A model generated the notes under the pieces. The model had not been told where the DNA came from, searched no databases, and worked only from the letters and a program-made list of their open reading frames with translations. Below are positions 32,988-40,551 of a DNA stretch of 64,000 nt, piece after piece. The number at the start of each line of letters is the position of its first letter. The first letter of the stretch is position 1. The translations under genes and the position numbers were made by a program. The stretch covers positions 1 to 64,000 of the forward strand of contig NZ_JAVAMS010000006.1 in the NCBI RefSeq assembly GCF_030730945.1. Direction: 5' to 3'. The DNA comes from Aurantiacibacter poecillastricola. Its GTDB lineage: Bacteria; Pseudomonadota; Alphaproteobacteria; Sphingomonadales; Sphingomonadaceae.

Positions 32988-35897
32988 TCAAATTCCAAAG
33001 TCCATCGACCTATTACGCTCCTTGGTGAGTTCCGGTTCGGGAACCTTGGGGTCCTTTTCAGCCATCGCCTTACCTGTCCCCGCCCGTGCAGCCGCCTGCA
33101 AGCGCTTGGTCACCTCGAGCGCCGATGATTTCTCGCCCTTGTTCTTCGAAACAGCTGCCCCGACCCGTGCAGCGCTGTCGACCACAAGCGTCAGGTGGTC
33201 CCGCAGGCGCGTTACGGTCACTAGGAATGTCTTCTGGTTGGCAAGATTGCGCTCGCGGCTATCCATCACGGCTATGCCGCGGTCCGAGGTGAGGCCCTGC
33301 GCCATGTGTGCATTTAGCGCGTATGCTAAATCGAGACGCTTCAGCATCGGGTCGTCCTTTCCGAGCCTGTGCTCAACGCCCTTGGAAGTCTCGACGGTGA
33401 CACGATCTCCATCGATCTGGACAACGCGAGCCTGGTCGGCATTGAACAGCCCGCGCCGATGATCATTCCTGGTCCAGCGAATGCGATCACCTTGGTGAAT
33501 TTCGATCTTGCGCCGGTCGAACAGCGACAAATTATCGTCCTTGCCCGTTCTGCCGATCCGTGACGGCTTGAGCTTGTGCAGCCTGCCATGCTTGTCCTCT
33601 AGCGCGACGGTGTCCTTCCGGTCATCGACCTTGCGCACTGCATATTCGCCGCGCTTGAGCCCAAGCGCGCGCTCAAGCTTCGCAACCTCAAGCACCATGC
33701 CGGGCTTGTAAGCGGCAAGGTAGCGCAGCTCCTCGCGCGTGAGATTGACGCGGTTGAGGACCTCGAGCTGGAGCTTCTCCGGGCCGATCTCGCCATTGGC
33801 GGCAAGGCCGGTCTGGACTGCCTCGTTGACAGCGGCGCGGATCTTGCGGCCTGAGGCATAAATAGCCGTTCGCTCCCGCTCTTCCGGTGAGAGCGCCAAC
33901 CAGCGCTCAGCCGCGACGATCGCTCCATCGCCCTTGGCTTCGAGCGTATTGCCCTTGAGGTGGTCGAGCGCCGTGCGAACAAGTCCCGCTTGCGCAGCCG
34001 CCTGCGCCTCGCGCAGGACCGGATCGCGGCCACGCAGATTGGTATTCATCTGCGCCTGGGCAATGCCTCCCTGTTGCAGGAGGTCGAATGGCTTGCCGGC
34101 ATCGACCGCACCCAATTGCTTGCGGTCTCCCATCAGAACAAGCCGGTGGGCACCGACGCGATTGGCGATACGGATAAGCTGTTCCTTATCGGCATTGGAG
34201 ACCATCGAGGCCTCGTCGAGGAAAAGGACACTGCCGCCCAGTTCCTTGCTCGCCTCACGATCGAGGCCGGATCGCCCTTCCCCGTCGCTGATCGCTCCCC
34301 AGCGCTTGAGGAAGCTGGCGAGCGTCTGCGCCTCGATCCCGGTCTCGCGTTCCAGCATCTGCACCAGCGTGTTCTGCACCGAGAGGCCCAGGACCTTGTG
34401 ACCTTCTTCTCGCAGCACATCGGCGACAGGCTTCAAGACACTCGACTTGCCCGCACCGGCGACGCCCTGCACAGCAATGGTCCGGTCGCGCGAGGTCAGG
34501 ATTAGGCGCGCAGCGCCAAGTTGCCCCTCGTTCAGTTTGAAGCCCTGATTGACGAGGGACGATGCCTGTACGCTGGCGTCAGCTCGCCGTTCGGTGAGGA
34601 TGGGTTCAACCGCGCCCTTGCCTTCATTCGCCCAGGCGAGGATGCGCGCCTCGCGCTCGACTTCCTCGCGGCTCGCCAGCCATCCCTTGTGCTCGCCCTT
34701 GCCCCGCAACAGCTGGCCCGTACGCACGAGCGAGCGCACCGCCTTCTCGACATGCCCGATCGTCGTGGGCAGCCCGAAATCGAGCGCTGCCTTGTACAAA
34801 GCTTCGCGCGCAAACCCCGCCTCGCGCTGCGACAGGTGGCGCACGGCAGATGCCACGGCCTGGGCCGCGGCAATCTCCTGAGGCCCCCGCTTGAGGGCAT
34901 GGTCGGGAACAAGCGGATCGCGTTCCTTGCCCTTGATGCGTTCAGCAAAGTCCTCGAGCAGCGCCAGGCCCCGTACGACCAGATTGGGCACCTTTGCATC
35001 TGCAGCGTCGCGCTCACGGGCTCTCGCCTTCGCGGTATCGACCAGTCGCGGAAGGTCGAGGCCGATAGTCTGCGCAGCCGCCTGCCATTGCTCGCCCAGG
35101 ACCGCGCGATCCTCGATCGGCTGCTTGGGCGATCGGGTCGCGAGCGCCGCCACCTTGCCTGCCTCAAGCCCCGGACCACGGCGCGCTTCGAGCACTTCCT
35201 TGCGCCGCGACGAGAACGCCATCACTTGGTCGCGCGTTATCCCGCGGGCCTCGAAATTGCCGTGCTTGCCAACCGGTCCGGTCTCGTAGCCGAGCTTCTC
35301 GACAGCGATCCGGAACCGCGCCATGGCCATCGAGTTGAGCAGCGTGCCGAGCGCAAAGAGCTTGTCATTCTTGAGCGTCCGCCACTTGCCATCCTTGCCT
35401 CGCGTCACATTGGCAATGACCGCGTGGAAGTGCAGGTTGGGCTCCTGGTTGCGGTTGGTGTCGTGCTGGAAGAGGCCGATGGCGAGGTTGCCGGTCGCCA
35501 CGGCCTTGACCTTGCCGCGTTCGACAAGGCGGGTTTCTGCAGCGTTCTTCTCGGCCCATTTGAGCGCCTCGGTTACCGCCTCGCGGTAGGCAGCAACGAT
35601 CCGCTCGTCCTTGCCGAGCAATGCCAGTAGCGACCAGCTCTTGGGGAGCGAGAAGGTAAGGTCGGTCCCCGGTCGATGCGCCTGGCCGGGGTTGCCGACA
35701 CTCGATCCATCGGGGAGCTCACCGCGCAACAAGGCATCGAATTGCTTCGTCTCGACGCCCCCCGAAAGACCGAGCGATTTCGCGCCTTCGCCAACCCATT
35801 GCCCGGACCGATCGGCATCGGCCCGGGCATAATAATTGTCGTCGGCAAAGTAGCTGGCGGCTGCCGAAGGCGATCGCACATTCGCGATTGAGAGCAT
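32988..35897 (-). CDS. traI: TraI, MobF relaxase-helicase
   Basis: 969-aa relaxase. The N-terminal TrwC domain has tyrosines Tyr16, Tyr22 and Tyr23 and the metal-binding histidines His145, His156 and His158 (QHDTNRNQEPNLHFH). This spacing is almost identical to F TraI. A RecD-like helicase domain follows, with Walker A GVAGAGKSS (about 479-487) and FLDEASMVS. It nicks oriT and unwinds the transferred strand. It is shorter than F TraI (1756 aa), closer to TrwC of R388. It ends the operon that starts with the accessory gene at 38606; a gap of 44 bp separates it from traD. Confidence 0.95.
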   Translation of the reverse strand: MLSIANVRSPSAAASYFADDNYYARADADRSGQWVGEGAKSLGLSGGVETKQFDALLRGELPDGSSVGNPGQAHRPGTDLTFSLPKSWSLLALLGKDERIVAAYREAVTEALKWAEKNAAETRLVERGKVKAVATGNLAIGLFQHDTNRNQEPNLHFHAVIANVTRGKDGKWRTLKNDKLFALGTLLNSMAMARFRIAVEKLGYETGPVGKHGNFEARGITRDQVMAFSSRRKEVLEARRGPGLEAGKVAALATRSPKQPIEDRAVLGEQWQAAAQTIGLDLPRLVDTAKARARERDAADAKVPNLVVRGLALLEDFAERIKGKERDPLVPDHALKRGPQEIAAAQAVASAVRHLSQREAGFAREALYKAALDFGLPTTIGHVEKAVRSLVRTGQLLRGKGEHKGWLASREEVEREARILAWANEGKGAVEPILTERRADASVQASSLVNQGFKLNEGQLGAARLILTSRDRTIAVQGVAGAGKSSVLKPVADVLREEGHKVLGLSVQNTLVQMLERETGIEAQTLASFLKRWGAISDGEGRSGLDREASKELGGSVLFLDEASMVSNADKEQLIRIANRVGAHRLVLMGDRKQLGAVDAGKPFDLLQQGGIAQAQMNTNLRGRDPVLREAQAAAQAGLVRTALDHLKGNTLEAKGDGAIVAAERWLALSPEERERTAIYASGRKIRAAVNEAVQTGLAANGEIGPEKLQLEVLNRVNLTREELRYLAAYKPGMVLEVAKLERALGLKRGEYAVRKVDDRKDTVALEDKHGRLHKLKPSRIGRTGKDDNLSLFDRRKIEIHQGDRIRWTRNDHRRGLFNADQARVVQIDGDRVTVETSKGVEHRLGKDDPMLKRLDLAYALNAHMAQGLTSDRGIAVMDSRERNLANQKTFLVTVTRLRDHLTLVVDSAARVGAAVSKNKGEKSSALEVTKRLQAAARAGTGKAMAEKDPKVPEPELTKERNRSMDFGI

Positions 35898-35941
35898 GGC
35901 CTAGTCCTCCAACATGCCAACGGCTGCCGCGCGTCCGCGCA

Positions 35942-38287
35942 TCAGATATCGGGCTCGATATCGCCCACGTCGGGCTCGTCCCGATCGGGCTTGTCGTGGT
36001 CCCTGTCATGCGCGGCGCCACCAAGCAGACCCTGCTGTCGGCGCTCCTCGTTGGCACGATTGCGCGCTTCTCTGCTCGCCTTGGCGCGGTGCGGATCATG
36101 ATCCTCACTGTCCTTCGCGGAGCGACCCTTGGTGGTCTCGTCGCGCGCCCGATCCTTGTCGGTCCCTAGCGGTAGTTCGCTTTGTCGATTACCCTCTTGG
36201 TCTGCACGCCCATGCGCCTTGGCGGGGTCTTCGCTGCGACCCGACCTGCCACGCTCGTCAGTCAAATGCTTGTCGCGCGCTTCCTCACTCGAACTGTCTC
36301 GTGCGCGCTTGCGCCGTGCCCCCCGATTTGGACGCTTCTCCTTATCGCTATCGAGTTGCTGACCGCGGTGCTTCTCGTCAAGGCGACGGCGTTCACCGGA
36401 ATCGTCGCTGTCACCGCCACGATGCCCGGTATTGTCGTCGTCTTTCGGTTCGTCAGCGACCGGTCGGGGGGCAGGTCTTGCGAGCTTGGGTATCTCGCGG
36501 GGAATGAACCCTTCGGCCACGCGGGGCCAATCCTGGGGCTCAAGCGTGATCGGTGCGGTGGGAAGCCCTTCTGGAAACTTGATGTATCCCTCAAGGCTCT
36601 TCAATCCCATGAACTCGTCGGGAAGCAGCAGCGGTGCGATCTCGCGGCGGGCGGTAAGGCTCACCGCATCGCGGGCACTGTTGTGCCCATAGCTCTGGTT
36701 CTCTTCGACCTCGCGCACTTCGCGGTGACCGACAGTGTCAGAGCACCAGGTGGCCGTCTCGCGGTCGGCCGTTCCGAGCATGAGCTTGGTCTTGGCGAGC
36801 GATGACAGGGTCATCGCCATGTTCTCTCCATAGACCTCCTTCAGCTTGGCATAGGCATGCACGCCGGTGACAATGGCGCCGCCGTAATTACGCGCGGTCT
36901 GCAGGCCTTTCTCGAGCGAAGGGAGCCGATGAAGCGCGCCAAGTTCGTCGATCAGGAACCACAGTTTGAGGTCAGACGAGGTCCGCCCGGTCATCAGGGT
37001 ATTAATCGCCGTGTCGAGCCAGAGGGTGAGCATTTGCGAGAGAACCGTGAGGTCAGCGTAGCGCGCCGAGAGGAAGAGGAACGATCCCTCCTTGCCGCCA
37101 CCCTTGACCCAGTCGCGGATCGAGAAGGCCTTGCCTTCGGTCGGCAGCAGTTGCAGCGCCTTGGCGTTGACGTTGAATACCGCGCGCACCGATTCCGCCA
37201 TCTTGGCGGCCTGCGGATCGGTCATAGGCCCCGCCATCGTGTCCTCGAGCAGCTGGTGCAGATCGGAGAGATTGGCGTTCATCAGGTCGCTTGCGAGCGC
37301 CGCGTTTGTGCCCTTGCCCTTTTCGACCAGCTTGAGGCAGGTCTCGACGAACAGGGTACGTGCTGCGAGCACCCAGAACTGCTCTGCCCCGCCGCCGTCA
37401 TGCGGCACCAGGGACTCTGCTGCAGCATGGAACTCGGAACTGGTGGTGCAGTCGTTGAACACGCTCCAGGCCGGACACCGGGCATCAAGCGGGTTCAGGA
37501 TGACGTCGCGTTCGGGCTCGAAGAAGGCCTCGATAAAGGCCCCCGTGAGGTCGAAGATGACCGCGCGGTCTTCCCTCTGTCTGATCTCGTCGACGAGTTC
37601 GAACAGCGCCACAGTCTTGCCCATGCCGGTCGTGCCGACGAGCATGGCGTGCCCCTGTTCCTGCCGCCAGGGGTAGCTGACGCCCGCGAGGTGCGCGGGC
37701 GCATAGAGCCCCGCTTCCTGCAACGCAGATGACCCGGCGAGCCGCCATTTCCAACCCAGCTCACGGCCATATTCGAGGGCGCGCTTGCCGCGATTGTGGC
37801 GGGCAATGTCGGCCTTGAGTTCAGGCAGCGAAACGAGCCGCGCGCCGCGCAGATGGCGCTTGGCTTTCGACTTCTCGCCGAAGTGTTCGGCGACCCACCA
37901 GAAGAGTGCCATGAGCGGCACAAGGCAGAGTGTGGAGAGTACCACCGCCTGCTTCACCGTGGCGAAGAACAGGTCCCATGCTTCGCGCATCGGCGGGAAG
38001 TCCCTGACGACTGCCATGGTGAAGGCAATCATGTCACCATCGGGCAGGCGCAGGTTCACGAGCTTGGCGGGATCGAACTCCATGAACATGTAGCCCGAGG
38101 CATAGAGATGCATCCAAAGCAGGTAGGCCTGGTAATCGTCGAGCGCGCTGCTGACCTGCCACCAGCAAGTCCCCAGCACGACCAGTGCAGAGATGATGAG
38201 CGGCAGCTTGAAGCCGGCTGCAAACATGAAGCCGAAGTGTCCCAGGAGCTGGGTGCCGCGGGTGAAGTTGACGATACTATTCTTCAT
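35942..38287 (-). CDS. traD: TraD, type IV coupling protein
   Basis: 781-aa coupling ATPase. Two N-terminal membrane helices (about 20-45 and 100-125) anchor a RecA-like motor. Walker A is GTTGMGKTVAL (about 217-227) and Walker B lies in FLIDELGALHR (about 444-454). The C-terminal third is a highly charged, disordered tail (from about 620). It brings the relaxosome to the channel. ATG at 38287 overlaps the accessory gene by 11 nt. The upstream in-frame extension is a shadow of that gene. Confidence 0.93.
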   Translation of the reverse strand: MKNSIVNFTRGTQLLGHFGFMFAAGFKLPLIISALVVLGTCWWQVSSALDDYQAYLLWMHLYASGYMFMEFDPAKLVNLRLPDGDMIAFTMAVVRDFPPMREAWDLFFATVKQAVVLSTLCLVPLMALFWWVAEHFGEKSKAKRHLRGARLVSLPELKADIARHNRGKRALEYGRELGWKWRLAGSSALQEAGLYAPAHLAGVSYPWRQEQGHAMLVGTTGMGKTVALFELVDEIRQREDRAVIFDLTGAFIEAFFEPERDVILNPLDARCPAWSVFNDCTTSSEFHAAAESLVPHDGGGAEQFWVLAARTLFVETCLKLVEKGKGTNAALASDLMNANLSDLHQLLEDTMAGPMTDPQAAKMAESVRAVFNVNAKALQLLPTEGKAFSIRDWVKGGGKEGSFLFLSARYADLTVLSQMLTLWLDTAINTLMTGRTSSDLKLWFLIDELGALHRLPSLEKGLQTARNYGGAIVTGVHAYAKLKEVYGENMAMTLSSLAKTKLMLGTADRETATWCSDTVGHREVREVEENQSYGHNSARDAVSLTARREIAPLLLPDEFMGLKSLEGYIKFPEGLPTAPITLEPQDWPRVAEGFIPREIPKLARPAPRPVADEPKDDDNTGHRGGDSDDSGERRRLDEKHRGQQLDSDKEKRPNRGARRKRARDSSSEEARDKHLTDERGRSGRSEDPAKAHGRADQEGNRQSELPLGTDKDRARDETTKGRSAKDSEDHDPHRAKASREARNRANEERRQQGLLGGAAHDRDHDKPDRDEPDVGDIEPDI

Positions 38288-38606
38288 CGCCGGCCTCCTT
38301 CGCACGCGCAGGAATGAAGCCGAGTTGGGCCAGGCGGCGGTGGTAGGCGGCATGGGTGCGCTTGCGCAGAGTGTCGTCGGGATGGCTCGCCAGCAGCGCA
38401 TCGAGCGCCGTGGTGAGGAACACCAGCTGGCGTGCCGGATCGCTCCCGCCGGGACGGTCAGCGCTATCGTTGTCGCGGTTCCATGCGGTGACCAAGTGGT
38501 CACGAATGACCACGCTCACGCTGGTATCGCGGGTGTTTGACTGCTCCAGAATCCAGTCCGCAATAAGCGGCGGGACGTAGGTCTGGAGGACCCTGTAACG
38601 TTGCAT
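38277..38606 (-). CDS. Small relaxosome/coupling accessory protein
   Basis: 109-aa protein, first gene of the traD-traI operon. The N-terminus RYRVLQTYVPPLIADWILEQ followed by SVSVVIRDHLVTAW looks like a short strand-helix-helix unit, so a ribbon-helix-helix DNA-binding fold is plausible. Genes in this position in F-like and R388-like systems bind oriT (TraM, TraY, TrwA). The assignment is by position and fold impression only. Confidence 0.6.
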   Translation of the reverse strand: MQRYRVLQTYVPPLIADWILEQSNTRDTSVSVVIRDHLVTAWNRDNDSADRPGGSDPARQLVFLTTALDALLASHPDDTLRKRTHAAYHRRLAQLGFIPARAKEAGDEE

Positions 38607-38755
38607 TTTTCCAAGCTCCTTGTGCTCAAGAAGCCTGGTTCGACCTGCGGAAGGCGAGGATCACACTAAATATGTATGGCCATGTAGGAAAATGAAATGT
38701 TCCTTAGCTATTCCAGCATGTTAGACTAAGGTGAATTGCAGCCAAATTGCGAATC

Positions 38756-38769
38756 CAAATCGCGATTTG
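38756..38769. repeat. 14-bp perfect palindrome, possible relaxosome-protein site
   Basis: CAAATCGCGATTTG is a perfect palindrome. Related half-sites flank it: CCAAATTGCGAAT just upstream and TCAAATCGG just downstream. It lies about 150 bp before the relaxosome operon start. Such clustered sites suit a dimeric DNA-binding protein such as the 109-aa accessory. Confidence 0.5.
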
Positions 38770-38818
38770 CGGTCAAATCGGTCGATGCACATGCCGAATT
38801 TGTACTGCAACCAATTGA

Positions 38819-38833
38819 GAACATTGGAAGAAC
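38819..38833. promoter_or_regulatory. SOS-type box GAAC-N7-GAAC (node 3, traD-traI side)
   Basis: GAACATTGGAAGAAC is a perfect alphaproteobacterial LexA-type repeat in the intergenic region 213 bp upstream of the operon encoding the accessory protein, TraD and TraI. It is the third such box in the element. It ends 13 bp before the homology segment shared with 59521. Confidence 0.55.
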
Positions 38834-38845
38834 AAAGGCGGCAGC

Positions 38846-38895
38846 GCTGCGTCCGGTGTGCCTGTCAAGTTCCCAATTGCTCGGACGTTGCCAGT
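38846..38895. repeat. Left copy of a 50-bp imperfect repeat flanking the defence island
   Basis: Begins GCTGCGTCCGGTGTGC and includes CCCAATTGC and CCAGT. By eye about 40 of 50 positions match 59521-59569, in direct orientation. It marks where left-flank backbone homology with the second maintenance module begins. Confidence 0.5.
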
Positions 38896-39301
38896 AGCTG
38901 CTGAGACCCGTTCAATAGATTGATTTTACGTTCTTATTTTCGGATCGAGAGCAAACGGACGTTGCTGGGACAACGCGAGATTTCAGTCCAAAATTGCTCT
39001 GGGCTACAAACTGGCCTTACATCGGCTGAAATCGTGGTCGGCCGAATGCGTTGTGTCGATCTCTCCAACCCTCTCTAAATGAATGGCAAAGCACCCCGGA
39101 CGGGTGTCGGGGCACTGGCTGTCTGCCGCCTGCGTCCCAAGCCCATCAGGTTAAGATCGATGTCGCTTTCGGTTCAGTGGCGGGGACCAGATAGCATTTG
39201 CGAGAAGCGTCGATGTCGGATGCCATGTGCGGTTTCACCCGTCCTTTTTCACCGAGGTCAGGTTCGGCATATTGGTCAACAGTTGCGGCCCGGCGACTAA
39301 G

Positions 39302-39335
39302 AAAAAAGGGCAGGAGCCGTTGCCGACCCCTGCCC
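39302..39335 (-). terminator. Rho-independent terminator after the 73-aa gene, copy 1
   Basis: On the minus strand GGGCAGG (39329-39335) pairs with CCTGCCC (39308-39314) across a 14-nt loop, followed by six Ts (39302-39307). It lies 12 bp after the stop of the 73-aa gene. Confidence 0.85.
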
Positions 39336-39346
39336 TCTTCGTGCGG

Positions 39347-39568
39347 TCAGAACTCGTCTGACATCGCCCCGTGGATAGTGTGCACCACGCGTGCCGCAAG
39401 GTGCGCCGGAAGTGCGTTGTAGTCACCCCCGTCCAGCGCGAAGTATCCAAGATCGCGATCCTCCACGATGTGCTGATCGAAAAAGCTGTGCAGCGCCCGA
39501 CACTCTGCGACAGCCAGTGCAGCAAAGTAGCGATCCGAAGTCGAAGTGCATTGAAATTGCGTAGCCAT
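39347..39568 (-). CDS. Conserved 73-aa acidic protein, copy 1
   Basis: Small soluble protein with RALHSFFDQHIVEDRDLGYF and GDYNALPAHLAARVVHTIHG. It is about three-quarters identical to the protein at 59964-60185, and both sit downstream of the same kind of leader and upstream of ssb. I do not recognise the family. AGGAGG-type ribosome site lies just before ATG at 39568. Conservation of a duplicated module suggests a maintenance role in the element. Confidence 0.7.
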   Translation of the reverse strand: MATQFQCTSTSDRYFAALAVAECRALHSFFDQHIVEDRDLGYFALDGGDYNALPAHLAARVVHTIHGAMSDEF

Positions 39569-39800
39569 AATATCCTCCTGATGTCTGCCGTTGACGGCAG
39601 GAGCAGGACGGATGGGCGTGCGGCCGGCGGGTCAGGGATCGCCCGGATGGGCGACCGCGAAGCGGTGGTAGGGGTAACGATTTTGTTGGACCGTAGCGCA
39701 GCGAAGGGGAGGCAAAATGGTGGGACCCTGCCGTCCTTGACGCGCCGGTTGCGCGGCCATCAGAATGGGACAACCGTGAGCCAGGCCCCTCCTCGTCTCC
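39569..39800 (-). other. Conserved leader of the 73-aa gene, copy 1
   Basis: Non-coding stretch of about 230 bp closely matching 60186-60410. Shared blocks include the GGTAACGRTTTTGTYGGACC stretch, GCGAAGGGGAGGCAAAAT and a hairpin with stem CGCCC/GGGCG and tetraloop GGAT (GAAA in copy 2). It probably holds the promoter and a structured 5' leader. Confidence 0.5.
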
Positions 39801-39813
39801 GATATTGAGCAAC

Positions 39814-39849
39814 AAAAAAGGGGGCGCTGTCTGGCCTGGACAGCGCCCC
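39814..39849 (-). terminator. Rho-independent terminator after ssb, copy 1
   Basis: GGGGCGCTGTC (39821-39831 on the plus strand) pairs with GACAGCGCCCC (39839-39849), with a 7-nt loop. On the minus strand it is followed by a T run (39814-39819). It sits 27 bp after the ssb stop. Confidence 0.88.
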
Positions 39850-39876
39850 TCTGATGGAGATCGATGATGTTGGATG

Positions 39877-40266
39877 TCAGTCGATCTCGGGAGCGTCGGT
39901 GTTGTCGTTCGTCCCGTTCCCGCGGGAGAGGAAGTCGACCTTGTCGGCGAGGATCTCGGTGCCGTAGCGCGTGACCCCGTCCTTGTCCTCCCACTGGGTG
40001 TAGTGGATGCGGCCCTGGACGCTGACCAGTTGGCCCTTCGAGCAGTACTGGCCGACGGTCTTGGCAAGGCCGTTGAAGCAGGTCACCCGGTGGAACTCGC
40101 TTTCCTTGGCAGTGTAGCCGTTCTCGTCCTTGTAGGTCTTGCCATCCTTGTCGCGCGCAGGGCGATCGGTGACGACGGTAATCCCGGTGACATTTGTGCC
40201 GCCCTTGGTCTCGCGGGTATCCGGATCGCGGGCGATGCGGCCGGAGAGGATTGCGATATTGGTCAT
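39877..40266 (-). CDS. ssb: Single-stranded DNA-binding protein, copy 1
   Basis: 129-aa SSB. The OB fold covers about residues 1-110 (MTNIAILSGRIARDPDTRET, then EFHRVTCFNGLAKTVGQYC and KGQLVSVQGRIHYTQWEDKD). The acidic tail ends in APEID rather than the usual DDDIPF-like tip. Element-borne SSBs protect transferred single strands and damp SOS induction. It is nearly identical to the copy at 60854-61252 apart from the tail linker. Confidence 0.93.
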   Translation of the reverse strand: MTNIAILSGRIARDPDTRETKGGTNVTGITVVTDRPARDKDGKTYKDENGYTAKESEFHRVTCFNGLAKTVGQYCSKGQLVSVQGRIHYTQWEDKDGVTRYGTEILADKVDFLSRGNGTNDNTDAPEID

Positions 40267-40540
40267 GAGATAAGTTCCTTCAGTTCCTCAAACCGGAAAC
40301 CATCTCCGGCTTGCGAACTTGCCAAAGAAGCAGGGCATGGGAGGACTGCACCGCAGGAGCGAAGCTCCAAGGGAAACCTGTTCATGACGGGTGGTGCGGG
40401 CAGGCGCGCGAAGCGCGACAACACGGCCGGAAAGGAACGGGTTGCGGATCCTCAGCTGACCTGGTTCAGGACTGTTCGCAAAGAAAGCCGGATGGGTATC
40501 GGGTGCAGGTCTGAAGGTGCCAAGACCCTGCTGCAATCAG
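40267..40540 (-). other. ssb leader, copy 1, ending at the defence-island junction
   Basis: Non-coding. It matches 61253-61592 over most of its length, and the match stops abruptly after CTGCTGCAATCAG at 40540, where zorD-side sequence begins. The inner block from GGGAAACCTG (40371) to GGTTGCGG (about 40447) also resembles the leader of the DUF2493 gene (63289-63347), suggesting a shared structured element. Confidence 0.55.
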
Positions 40541-40551
40541 ATTACTTTGCG

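Larger units (their letters stand above)
38607..39301. other. Promoter/candidate oriT region upstream of traD-traI
   Basis: About 700 bp without a credible gene. It holds a one-mismatch SOS-type repeat (GTTC-N7-ATTC, 38699-38713), a 14-bp palindrome (38756-38769), a perfect SOS-type box (38819-38833) and a segment homologous to sequence beside the integrases (38846-38895). The 38700-38840 stretch is AT-rich relative to its surroundings, which fits a control region or oriT next to relaxosome genes. No nic site is recognisable. Confidence 0.5.

Noticed and set aside
32636..32998. 120-aa minus-strand frame after the efflux operon
   Set aside because: Composition looks random, no ribosome site, and the DNA contains degenerate GTCCGC repeats.
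39079..39300. 73-aa plus-strand frame upstream of the maintenance module
   Set aside because: Unrelated in sequence to the real 73-aa proteins, no ribosome site, arginine/proline-rich shadow composition.
40267..40290. GTTCCTTCAGTTC before ssb as an SOS-type box
   Set aside because: The half-sites are 5 bp apart, not 7, and the second ssb copy lacks the first half-site.
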